A stretch of 64,000 nucleotides of DNA. It comes from Arachis hypogaea. Lineage: Eukaryota; Streptophyta; Magnoliopsida; Fabales; Fabaceae. Location: assembly GCF_003086295.3 (NCBI RefSeq), contig NC_092039.1, positions 98,972,561 to 99,036,560 of the forward strand, written 5' to 3'. Positions within the stretch are counted from its first letter, which is position 1, and the number at the start of each line of letters is the position of its first letter. The notes beneath the pieces are model-generated. The model had not been told where the DNA came from. It ran no database searches and saw only the letters and a program-made list of their open reading frames with translations. The translations under genes and the position numbers were made by a program. Below are positions 12,827 through 23,813 of this stretch, in pieces.

Positions 12827-15290
12827 CATATTTTTTAAAGTTCTCATATAAATTATTTATGACCTATTTTATTAATTGAACTATTTATTTGGAAACTATT
12901 TTATTAGATATAAACAAATTGATTTTATGATTATTGAAGTTTAAATTGACTACGATTATTATATATGGTATTTTGCATTATTGAAACTAGAATTTTAGTA
13001 ATTTATGAATGGTAAAAATTATATGATTTAAATTAAGTGATTGATATTTTGTTAAACAACATATTTTATATTATTAATTATGAATAATTTATAACGTATT
13101 TTATTGGAGCTTTTATTTTTAGAAATTATTTTATTAAAGGTATTTAAATTAATTCTTATGATACTTTGAGTTTACATTAATTAACATTATTATATAATTT
13201 TGCTATAATAAAATATTTTACATAATTAAAATTATAATTTTAGTAATTTATTAATAATGAATATTTTATAATTTAATTTTGGTAATTAATATTTCAAGTT
13301 CAAAATCTGTCGGTAGGAGTAAATATCGGTACTTCTTGATGAACTTGGTATTGCTAATGTTTCATCGTAATCCTTTATCATTGTGTTACTAATGTCATTT
13401 ATATTAATAACTGGTATATATTTAACCCTCTATTAATATCCAGTTTTTATAATTATCTGTTTAAGATATTTATAATTTGAATCATTGACTCGGTAACTTT
13501 AAAAAATGACACCCAGCTTAACTTGTGACACCCAGCCCCTTACGTGTTACTTAATCACTCAAATCATCATCATTTTTTCACTAATCATCATCATCATCAT
13601 CACTTCTCATTCTCTTGAAGAAAGAAAAAGAGAGAGAGAGAGAGAAGCCATGTGGGATTCCATGGCACCTTCGAGCTTCCGAGCTTGATTTCTTGAGATC
13701 CGTAACTCCCATAAAAAATCAGAACCAATTAAAGTGTTTGTATCTTTTTTCTATTCACGTTGATGCCACTTTTATTTAGGAGAAATCGGTGGTGAAAAAT
13801 CTCTCCCTCCATACATGTTCGGCAAAGGGAGCCCAGAGATAAAATAGCCGATCTTTCGCACTTTCTTCTCAGATTTTTTGGTCAAAAAATTTTCCTATTA
13901 CTTCGGTTGTGAGAATAGCGAGCTAGAAGTAGGGTATGATAATTTTTACCGATTAGATGTTAATGTGATACGTGAATTTTAGTTTGATTGAGATTGTATT
14001 GAGTTTGAATTGAGTTATGTTGAATTTTGTTGATATATTATTGTTAAATTGGGATTATGATTCGGTCTTTATGGATACAGCCTATGACAAGGAGTTTTGA
14101 GTGAATTTTGGAGCTGGTTTATGTGAAATTATTAAGGAAAAAATTGATGAGATTTGATGACCGAGAGATTAACTGAAAAACGATGAAAAATCGGTAACTG
14201 TAAATCTCGAAACGGATTAAAAATCACATATATTTTCAAGTAGATTTTAATAAAGAATTTTTTAGTTTTAAAAGCTGTGTTTGTCACTAAAATAACATTA
14301 TTATTTTATTAATGAAATTGTATTTTGATAAAAGTTTAGATTGATTTTGTAAATATATAAGTTTCGGGTATTTTATAAAAATTATGGGTACTTTTATAAA
14401 TTAAAATATGTGAGATATAATTAATATTTTTCTAAAAATATTGGGGTAAAATAAATACTTACAAGCTTAAGGTTTAAAGTATAATTTCTAAAATTATAAG
14501 GATAAAGTTTTAATAAAACTAGTTTTTGTATAATAAAAAATATAAATATTAAATATTAATACTTTTTAATCTTTATTGTAATTATACATATTTAATTAGT
14601 ATATTTTTGTTAAATCTATTATTTTATTTTTGTTTAATAAGAAAGAAAAGTAAAGTAATAAGACTTTTTAAAAGCATTAGAAACACAGAGTATTATTAAA
14701 GAGTTTTATAATTCTCTTTTCATAAGACATGTAGAAAAAGATGAAGGAATTGTGCGAACATAATTTGATATTTTGAGATTTATAAAGTAGAAGACTAAAA
14801 AAAGAAAAAGAAAGAAAAGAAAACAAAGAGAATAAAGAAGCAATGAGGTTCTGAATAGAAGCGTGAACTAAAGATGTGTAACCAAAAAGAGTAATTGATG
14901 GTGAATAATAAAAAGATTATGTGAGAATCTACTGCAGAAGGACAGTGAGATAGATGGTGGTGCGACCACCGAGATTTACTTTTCAGGAAACCTTCGACCT
15001 ACGATTGCAGCCTATGAGGACAGGGGTATTCACAAAGGTTTTGTTATACATACTTTCGGCCTGGGGTCACAGCCTGTGACGATAGGGATGTTTACAGAGG
15101 TATGTCAGGAATACGTTGGCGAAGGAAAGCTACCCTGTGTTAATAGGGGGTGTATATAGGGGGTATGCCAACTGGAAAGCTATATTCAGATATGATTACC
15201 GAATATTGTCGGGAGCAGGTACGTAACCGATAAAGGATCATACTTGTTTGCGCATATCTAACTTTGATCATATGGATAATGCTTGTTATA
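12827..15290 (+). mobile_element. Truncated LTR related to 6871-12222
   Basis: This segment begins TGTAGCAACCCATATT directly at the broken end of the integrase. It shares scattered but clear homology with the LTR at 6871: a CTTGATGA...TTACTAATGTCATTTATATTA block near 13335-13405, a CGTAACTCCCATAAAAAATC block near 13700 and a GTGGTG-CGACCACCGAGATTT block near 14957. Its 3' end is missing: it merges near 15290 into CACTA transposase sequence with no terminal motif, so one or both elements were truncated there. TCA and GA microsatellites lie at 13580-13650. Confidence 0.6.
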
Positions 15291-15925
15291 TGGTGCCAGA
15301 TTCCAATGGAAAGTACGTAGTATTCAGATGAAATAAAGATGCTTGCATGCGGTCCCATGCTTCATACAAGATATTTTAGGGCGTACAACGTCAATAGATA
15401 CAAGTTTCGAACTATCTTAAAGGAAGAAGGGATAAAAATTCAAAATAGTGGAGTTTATGTTTCTTCTAATACAAAAAGTTAAGCAAGTATGCGTGACAAT
15501 AGAGTGGTTGTTGGCAGTATTTCATATTATGGAAAAATAGTGGACATAATTGAATTGAATTGAATTATAGTTGTCATTTCATAGTCGTATTATTAAAGTG
15601 TATCTAGACAGATACAACTACCAGTAGAGACATCAAACAAGACCGTTTGGATCTTACTAGTGTTAATTTCTCTCGTTTGATACACACCGGTAATCGAGAA
15701 GATGATGACCATACGTATTGGCATCAGAGACTTATCACGTTTATTACGTGGATGGTGAAGTAGATAAAAAATAGAGTGTAGTAATTTATGTGAGACCATG
15801 AGACTTGTATGACATGGAAGAAGACAATGAAAAAATTGAGTTAGTTTTTCTCCACGGCCATGGTTCATATCAGTTGGAGGTGACATTTGAGATTTACAGC
15901 TGACAATGGATGATAACATAGAAAA

Positions 15926-18900
15926 TGTAACACCCTACCACACAGAGCTTTACGCTTAAGCTGTAAAATAGAGGTGGTGTGGTATTACGACCTCTAAAAT
16001 AAAATATAATAAGTTTAATAATTGAAAGAATGTGAAATTCTAGGAGCCTTGAAAAATAGAGAAAACAAAATCGTAAAATTAAAAACGCAACGCTCAGAAA
16101 TAAGGATTACTTGCGTGAGAAGAAAGCTAAAGTTCACTAACATATTGTACAAGAGATAAGAGCAGAGGATCAAGGGTACAAAATAACAAGCTCCTAACTC
16201 AGCCTGCAAAGCTAAGGCTAGCCAGAGGATATTTACATACATACATATATACATGTCCCAAAATGCCCAAAATACAAATATAAACCTTAATTCTCCTTAA
16301 CCTCTAAGAGGAAACAAAATAAACATGATATGCGAAGAGAAAATTAAGTATACATATACATCAACTATACTACAAAAGAAACCCAGAAACCACTCCGCTT
16401 CAGAAGTCCAGACGCCTAGCGAGGTGCCTCTCGACCTACATTTGAAAAATAACAACACAGTATGGGGTAAGAACCGGAGGTTTTCAGCATGGTAAAGGTG
16501 CCACGCACATAATATATAAGGTCTTGGGAATGCCAGAGGCAATCCTAGAACGCCGACACTCAGATTATAAAACTTAATGGATTTAAAGACGAAAGTGATA
16601 ATCAAGGTGGTCCACTAAGGTTCTTAATCTTAACCGAATTCTAACTAAAACCCTTAACCATTTTCCCTTCCTCCACAATCCTTCAAAATAACCAGCAGAA
16701 CAACACAGACAAATAAGGAAGACAAAGCAAGCACAAGTAAAGTACAAGTAATGCAAGTAGCAAGGATAACAGGTAAGCATGATAATCACATAGGCAAGCC
16801 CAATTAATTTACCTTTAAACAAAACACACATATGCATATGATGTATGTCTATCCTACTGGCCGTGAGCTCACGTGTCGGTTATTTTGTAAGAACCCGACA
16901 CATCTAGTAGCTAACCCAGACATTGGTCTCTAAGTTGTGCATCTCCAGGAGGATCATAAATGAAGGAGAGTGCCTTTCAACATCGAAGGAGTGTGCATTT
17001 CCACCTTCTCCTGGAGGATATACGAAGGAAAGTGCCTTTCCACATCGAAGGAGTGTGCCTTTCCACCTTGCAACCAGAGAAGAATGTGGGAAAAACAATA
17101 CAAAAGAGAGTGCCTTTGCACCTTCCCCACATCCCCGTCACGACAAGAGAGGGAACTTCCGTCCTCAACTTGCCATCCGAACACATTTTCAAGTTAATAC
17201 GCAAGCGGGATCATACACATACCTTGTCATCTTGATCATTTCGGCCACACACACATCTTGAGCATTCTGGCCACCACACAGTCATCCTAAATCTCATCTT
17301 TTTTTACCTTTACTTCATCTCTAAGTTATCTCTATTTCCTAGCTTCAACTTACCACCAGAGTTACTACTATGTTTTATGACTAAAAGAATGAAAATAGAG
17401 GTTTAGATGTTCAAAATTAGGTTTAAAATCCATAAACCCAGGTTTGATTAAATAGGGGCCACGCGTATGCGTGGGCCACGTGTAGGCATGGGCGTGCGAA
17501 AACCCTTGCTTGCATACGGAAGCTCCCTGTACGCGTATGCATGAATCCTAACCCGAAAGGGTTGGCCGCGTCACAAGCGGGTGGTCGCGTACACAAATCT
17601 CAAATCACGCGTACGCGTGGACATGCATTTTTCCAAAAAAAATTGCCAAGTCTGAAATGCTGCAGAATTCTAGATTTCACGTCCAAACTTTCGACGCGCA
17701 TAACTTTTTCATTTTAAATCATTTTTTCTCCATTCTTCAAATGGCGTAAACTTCACGGACCTAATTTTCATACAAAATAAGTTTAAAATAATTTGGGGGT
17801 CTGGAAGCCTAGTTATGGCTTGCCGAAGTTCGGCCAAAAACTAATTTTACTCAAAATCACAAAACCTCATTTTTCATTAAGAATCAAACTTAATTCACTT
17901 AACAAACTTGTATCCATTATCAAAACACATCTTTAGCAATACCACTTCACCTCTACCATTTCCCATTCAGCCACATCGTACATGAATATCTCCTTTACTT
18001 TAACAAGATCAACATGTTCTTACTCAATATACACTTATATACATATCATCATCACTTCATCACTTATCATCCATTTAACAAGCACCAAAGCCAAAACAAA
18101 ATTCTCATATAGATCACTAAGCATCAAATAAATTTATACGTTCTAGCCTATTCTATGGTCACCTAACCTAAGTTTTCACAGAACATTATATGTTAAATAC
18201 GAGAAACCTAAATCATACCTTGGCCAATTTTTGCGTATTGTCCAAGGTGAAACACCAACCAACACAGCCCTTCAAGCCCCAAAATCATCAAAGCTCAAGT
18301 ACCCAACCTCCATCAAGTTCCAAAGCTCACAATTCAAGCTCCAACATATGCATATATACACCTAATTTCATATATATCACCATAGATACTCAAAATTCAC
18401 AATTTAACATACTAGAACCAAAATTTGGCTAGGGTTAGAGACCTCACCATATCCACAGACCAAGAAAGCCAAGTCCAACAAGCTTCATAAGCTAAATTGA
18501 ACCTAGAGAACGAAAATCAACTAATTCTCAACTTGGATTCTCTTAAATGTCGAAAAATTGAGGAGTAGAGAGGCTGAGGTGATAGAGCGGCTTACCTATA
18601 AAAATTTTCTGGTAGAGTCGTAGAACTTGGCGCAGTGATCACGTTGCCGCAAACGGTGCGGCGATCGAAGCTTGGATTGGGAAGTTATAGAGGTCTGATT
18701 TGGGAACAAGGGTTTGTTCTTCCTCCACCACCTCAAGTATGTTACCCAGTGTGAATGAGAAGAAGAAGGGAAATAGGGAGCTGTGTCTTCTTTAATGGAT
18801 GGGCTCGGTTCAGCCTTGAGCCTATTTTGGGCCTAGTTCGACTGATTCGGTCCAATTTTGGGCCAAATTCTTTGAAATTAGTATCAGAATTCTTGTTTTA

Positions 18901-18999
18901 ACGAACTCTATCCTAATTTAATATAAAAATCACAATTCTAATTTCCTTTATTAAAATTAATTTATTGATTAATTATTCGCTAATTTTATGAAATTTACA
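15926..18999 (+). mobile_element. Solo LTR inside the CACTA transposase, TSD GAAAA
   Basis: This 3074-bp segment starts TGTAACACCCTACCACACAG and ends GAAATTTACA, with inverted ends TGTAA...TTACA. It is flanked by GAAAA at 15921-15925 and 19000-19004. Its insertion splits the codons of the CACTA transposase tail. No PBS or coding domain was found. The TGTAACACCCTACCACA start is one I recall from a large legume LTR family. A CACGCGTATGCGTGG-type palindromic cluster lies at 17455-17620 and tandem repeats at 16948-17075. Confidence 0.85.
16948..17075. repeat. Two tandem units of about 64 bp
   Basis: Two imperfect units each begin GGAGGAT, contain GAAGGAGTGTGC and end in TTTCCACCTT. They create the many overlapping ORFs on both strands here, none of which is likely to be a gene. 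Confidence 0.65.
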
Positions 19000-19169
19000 G
19001 AAAACTCCGTAGATAATGCTTTTGATAATAATGATGAGACTATAGAATATAAATAGTAAAAAGTTAATGTAATTTAAGAATTATCTTAGTATAATAGACA
19101 CAAAAATAATGTTATTTATGTTAGCAATTTGCTTGTTATATTATGATATAGAGTTTGGTATTTTGATGT

Positions 19170-20898
19170 TGGTGCGCGAAATTGTGAACAATACTTTTTC
19201 ACAACTCTCATAATCCCCGGTAATGGCTCCAAAAACGTGGTAGCTCAATACCATGGCATTACACAACTTCGCACAACTAACCAGCAAGTGCACTGGGTCG
19301 TCCAAGTAATAAACCTTACGCGAGTAAGGGTCGATCCCACGGAGATTGTTAGTATTGAAGCAAGCTATGGTCATCTTGTAAATCTTAGTCAGGCAAACTC
19401 AAATGTATATGGTGATGAACGAAAATAACATAAAAGATAAAGATAGTGATACTTATGTAATTCATTGGTAGGAACTTCAGATAAGCGCATGAAGATGCCT
19501 TCCCTTCCGTCTCTCTGCTTTCCTACTGTCTTCATCCAATCCTTCTTACTCCTTTCCATGGCAAGCTTAAGCAAGGGTTTCACCGTTGTCAGTGGCTACC
19601 TCCCATCCTCTCAGTGAAAGCGATTGCATATGCTCTGTCACAGCATAGCGGAATTCATCTGTCGGTTCTCAATCAGGCCGGAATAGAATCCAGTGATTCT
19701 TTTGCGTCTGTCACTAACGCCCCGCCCTCAGGAGTTTGAAGCACGTCACAGTCATTCAGTCATTGAATCCTACTCAGAATACCACAGACAAGGTTAGACC
19801 TTCCGGATTCTCTTGAATGCCGCCATCAGTTCTTGCCTATACCACGAAGACTCTGATCTCACGGAATGGTTGGCTCGTTTGTCAGACGAGCACTCGGTTG
19901 TCAGGCGATCAACCATGCATCGTGCAATCAGGAATCCAAGAGATATTCACTAGGGCCTTGATCGCTTGTAGAACAAGAGTGGTTGTCAGTCACCTTGTTC
20001 ATGGGTGAGAATGATGATGAGTGTCACGGGTCATCACATTCATCAAGTTGAAGAACAAGTGATATCTTGGACAAAGAACAAGCGGAATTGAATGGAAGAA
20101 CAATAGTAATTGCATTAATACTCGAGGTACAGCAGAGCTCCACACCTTAATCTATGGTGTGTAGAAACTCCACCGTTGAAAATACATAAGCATGAGGTCT
20201 AGGCATGGCCGAATGGCCAGCCTCCCAATGATCTAAGATAGCATAAAAATGAAGATAGCTACCAAAGTCCTCTAATACAATAGTAAAAGGTCCTACTTAT
20301 AAGAACTAGTAGCCTAAGGTGTACAGAAATGAGTAAATGACATAAAAATCCACTTCCGGGCCCACTTGGTGTGTGCTTGGGCTGAGCAATGAAGCAAATT
20401 TCGTGCAGAGACTCCTCTTGGAGTTAAACGCCAGCTTTAGTGCCAATTTGGGCGTTTAACTCCCATTTGGGTGCCAGTTCCAGCGTTTAACGCTGGGATT
20501 TCTTGAGGTGACTTTGAACGCCGGTTTGGGCCATCAAATCTTGGGCAAAGTATGGACTATCATATATTTCTGGAAAGCCCAGGATGTCTACTTTCCAACG
20601 CCGTTGAGAGCGCGCCAATTGGGCTTCTGTAGCTCCAGAAAATCCACTTTGAGTGCAGGGAGGTCAGAATCCAACAGCATCTGCAGTCCTTTTTGGTCTC
20701 CGAATCAGATTTTTGCTCAGGTCCCTCAATTTCAGCCAGAAAATACCTGAAATCACAGAAAAACACACAAACTCATAGTAAAGTCCAGAAAAGTGAATTT
20801 TAACTAAAAACTAATAAAAATATACTAAAAACTAACTAGATCATAACAAAAACATACTAAAAACAATGCCAAAAAGTATACAAATTATCCGCTCATCA
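19170..20898 (-). repeat. 3' LTR of element A
   Basis: This 1729-bp LTR runs (minus strand) from TGATGAGCGGATAATTTG to CGCACCA. It is a direct repeat of 27874-29602 at offset 8704 with about nine substitutions, mostly transitions. It contains palindromic GGCGTTTAAC-type motifs at 20425-20525. Confidence 0.95.
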
Positions 20899-21814
20899 CA
20901 ACACCAAACTTAAATTGTTGCTTGTCCCCAAGCAACTAAAAATCAAACAAGATAAAAAGAAGAGAATATGCAATGAATTCCAAAAACATCTGTGAAGATC
21001 AGTATTAATTAGATGAGCGGGACTTTTAACTTTTTGCCTCTGAATAGTTTTGGCATCTCACTCTATCCTTTGAAATTCAGAATGATTGGCTTCTTTAGGA
21101 ACTCAGAGTCCAGATAGTGTTAATGATTCTCTTAGTAAAGTATGATGATTCTTGAACATAGCTATTTATTGAGTCTTGGCTGTGGCCCAAAGCACTCTGT
21201 CTTCCAGTATTACCACCGAATACATACATGCCACAGACACATAATTGGGTGAACCCTTTCAGATTGTGACTCAGCTTTGCTAAAGTCCCCAATTAGAGGT
21301 GTCCAGGGTTCTTAAGCACACTCTTATTTGCCTTGGATCACAACTCTTTATTTCTCTATATATATATATTTTTTCGTTTTTTTTTTCGATTTTTCTTTTT
21401 TTTGTTTTTTTTTTGTTTTTGAATAGCTTTTTCTTGTTTCAAGAATCATTTTAATGATTTTTCAGATCCTCAGTAACATGTCTCCTTTTTCATCATTCTT
21501 TCAAGAGCCAACATTCATGAACCACAAATTCAAGATACATATGCACTGTTTAAGCATTCATTCAGAGAACAAAAATATTGCCACCACATCAAAATAATTA
21601 AACTGTTATAAAATTCAAAATTCATGCAATTCTTCCTTTTTCAATTAAACACATTTTTATTCAAGAAAGGTGATGGATTCATAGGACATTCATAACTTTA
21701 AGGCATAGACACTAAGACACTAATGATCACAAGACACAAACATGGATAAACATAAGCACTAAAATTTGAAAAACAGAGGAATAAAGAACAAGGAAATCAA
21801 AGAACGGGTCCACC
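20899..21814 (-). other. Noncoding region between ORF3 and the 3' LTR of element A
   Basis: No ORF with a product is seen. The stretch next to the LTR reads, on the minus strand, GCTTGGGGACAAGCAAC followed by AAGTTTGGTGTTG just before the LTR. The same block precedes the 3' LTR of element B, so it is conserved and may include the plus-strand primer, although it is not a pure purine tract. T-rich runs lie near 21365-21420. Confidence 0.5.
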
Positions 21815-22939
21815 TTAGTGATGGCGGCTCTTTCTTGCTCTTGAAGATCCTATGGAGTGCTTGAGCTCCTCAATGTCTCTTCCTTGTCTTTGTTGCTCCT
21901 CCTTCATGATTCTTTGATCTTCTCTAATCTCATGAAGGATGATGGAGTGTTCTTGATGCTCCACCCTTAGTTGTCCCATGTTGGAACTCAATTCTCCTAG
22001 GGAGGTGTTTAGTTGCTCCCAATAGTTTTGTGGAGGAAAGTGCATCCCTTGAGGAATCTCAGGGATTTCATGATGAGTGGGATCTCTTGTGTGCTCCATC
22101 CTCTTCTTAGTGATGGGCTTGTCCTCCTCAATGGGGGTGTCTCCCTCTATGTCAACTCCAACTGAATAACAGAGGTGACAAATGAGATGAGGAAAGGCTA
22201 ACCTTGCCAAGGTAGAGGACTTGTCCGCCACCTTATAGAGTTCTTGGGCTATAACCTCATGAACCTCTATTTCTTCTCCAGTCATGATGCTATGGATCAT
22301 GATAGCCCGGTCTATGGTAACTTCGGACCGGTTGCTAGTGGGAATGATTGAGTGTTGTATGAACTCTAACCATCCTCTAGCCACGGGCTTGAGGTCATGC
22401 CTTCTCAATTGGACCGGCTTTCCCCTTGAATCTTGCTTCCATTGTGCGCCCTCTTCACATATGACTGTGAGGACTTGGTCCAACCTTTGATCAAAGTTGA
22501 CCCTTCTTGTGTAAGGATGTTCATCTCCTTGCATCATAGGCAAGTTGAACGCCACCCTCACACTCTCCGGACTAAAATCCAAGTATTTCCCCCGAACCAT
22601 AGTAAGATAATTCTTTGGATTCGGGTTCACACTTTGGTCATGGTTCTTGGTGATCCATGCATTGGCATAGAACTCTTGAACCATCAAGATTCCGACTTGT
22701 TGAATGGGGTTGGTAAGAACTTCCCAACCTCTTCTTCGGATCTCATGTCGGATCTCTGGATATTCACCCTTTTTGAGTGAAAAGGGGACCTCGGGGATCA
22801 CCTTCTTCAAGGCCACAACTTCATAGAAGTGGTCTTGATGCACCCTTGAGATGAACCTATCCATCTCCCATGACTCGGAGGTGGAAGCTTTTGCCTTCCC
22901 TTTCCTCTTTCTAGAGGTTTCTCCGGCCTTGGATGCCAT
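21815..22939 (-). CDS. ORF3 of element A: putative plant transposon-type protein, 374 aa
   Basis: The ORF is uninterrupted. It opens with a basic stretch R-K-R-K-G-K-A-K (residues 10-17, nuclear-localisation-like). Residues 90-95 read FYANAW, 115-118 VRGK and 121-125 DFSPE, the core of the plant domain known as putative plant transposon protein. The last 70 residues, rich in Q, E and L, look like a coiled coil and end in a basic tail (R-A-R-K-S-R-H-H). There is no signal peptide or membrane segment, so an envelope role is unlikely even though it lies where env would be. Element B carries a broken homologue at the same place. The function is unknown; an accessory DNA- or RNA-binding role is only a guess. 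The ATG at 22937-22939 is the first in frame and is matched in B. Confidence 0.75.
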   Translation of the reverse strand: MASKAGETSRKRKGKAKASTSESWEMDRFISRVHQDHFYEVVALKKVIPEVPFSLKKGEYPEIRHEIRRRGWEVLTNPIQQVGILMVQEFYANAWITKNHDQSVNPNPKNYLTMVRGKYLDFSPESVRVAFNLPMMQGDEHPYTRRVNFDQRLDQVLTVICEEGAQWKQDSRGKPVQLRRHDLKPVARGWLEFIQHSIIPTSNRSEVTIDRAIMIHSIMTGEEIEVHEVIAQELYKVADKSSTLARLAFPHLICHLCYSVGVDIEGDTPIEEDKPITKKRMEHTRDPTHHEIPEIPQGMHFPPQNYWEQLNTSLGELSSNMGQLRVEHQEHSIILHEIREDQRIMKEEQQRQGRDIEELKHSIGSSRARKSRHH

Positions 22940-23430
22940 AGATGGTTATGGAAAAACAAAAAGCAATGCTTTTACCACACCAAACTTAAAATGTTTGCTC
23001 GTCCTCGAGCAAAAGAAGAAAGAAGAGAGTAGAAGAAGAAGAAGAAATGAGGAAGAGGGAGATGGTGGTGTGTTCGGCCAAAGAGGGGGAGAAGTGGTGT
23101 TTAGGTGGTGTGAAAATGAAGGGTTGAAGAAGGGTATATATAGGAGAGAGGGGGGGTAATGGTTCGGCCATTATGGGTGGGTTTGGGAGGTAAAGTGGTT
23201 TGAATTTGAAGGGTGAGGTTGGTGGGGATTTATGAAGGATGGATGTGAGTGGTGAAGAGAAAGATGGGATTTGATAGGTGAAGGGTTTTTGGGGAAGAGG
23301 TGTTGAGGTGATTGGTGAATGGGGGAAGAAGAGAGAGAGTGGTGGTGGGGTCCTGTGGGGTCCACAGATCTTGTGGTGTCAAGGAAAAGTCATCCCTACA
23401 CCAAATGGCATCAAAATTCACGTTTTGAGC

Positions 23431-23612
23431 CAATTCTGGCGTTAAACACCGGGCTGGTGCCCATTCCTGGCGTTTAACGCCAGGTTCTTGCCCTTTCCTG
23501 GCGTTTAACGCCAGTCTGGTGCCCCTTTCTGGCGTTAAACGCCCAGAATGGTGCCAGACTGGGCGTTAAACGCCCAACTGCTAGGCTTACTGGCGTTTAA
23601 ACGCCAGCAGCA
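23431..23612. repeat. Cluster of about six GGCGTTTAACGCC palindromes (element A, 3' cluster)
   Basis: Between protease and ORF3, 13-16-bp palindromes such as CTGGCGTTTAACGCCAG and GGCGTTTAAACGCC recur every 25-40 bp, separated by phrases like GGTGCC. Equivalent clusters occur elsewhere in elements A and B and in their LTRs. Confidence 0.9.
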
Positions 23613-23813
23613 TCTTCCTCCAGGGTGTGCTGTTTTTCTTCCTGTTTTTTATTCTGTTTTTGCTTTTTCAATTAATTTTGTGACTTCTCATGATCATCAA
23701 CCTACAAAAGAGATAAAATAACAAAAGAAAATAATTAAATATAAAACATTGGGTTGCCTCCCAACAAGCGGTTTTTTAGTGTCATTAGCTTGACAGAGGA
23801 CTCTCATGGAGCC

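Larger units (their letters stand above)
15300..19056 (+). pseudogene. CACTA transposase C-terminal region (DUF4216-like), split by a solo LTR
   Basis: Plus-strand reading gives L-A-C-G-P, R-Y-F-R-A-Y-N-V-N, Y-K-F-R-T-I-L-K-E-E-G, I-Q-N-S-G-V-Y-V, S-Y-Y-G-K-I-V-D-I-I-E-L-N, V-L-L-K-C, S-V-N-F-S-R-L-I-H-T-G and D-L-Y-D-M-E-E-D, in that order, with stops and at least two frameshifts. This is the signature of the DUF4216 region found C-terminal to the TNP2-type transposase of plant CACTA elements. After the solo LTR (15926-18999, target GAAAA) the reading resumes in frame with an acidic tail and ends in TAG at 19054-19056. No catalytic transposase core remains. Confidence 0.75.

Noticed and set aside
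13506..13688. 60-aa ORF with acidic/basic repeats
   Set aside because: Produced by TCA and GA microsatellites inside a truncated LTR.
6871..15290. LTR copies at 6871 and 12827 as the two LTRs of one element with the integrase between them
   Set aside because: The integrase continues across the first copy at a perfect CCTTT duplication, and the two copies are too diverged and of different extent.
16904..17261. Several overlapping ORFs on both strands as genes
   Set aside because: They are shadows of a 64-bp tandem repeat inside a solo LTR and have no domain.
21815..22939. ORF3 as an envelope gene of an endogenous retrovirus-like element
   Set aside because: No signal peptide, membrane segment or glycosylation-rich ectodomain; it matches the putative plant transposon domain instead.
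22851..23159. Plus-strand ORF of 102 aa
   Set aside because: Antisense shadow of the ORF3 start and of GA-rich leader sequence.
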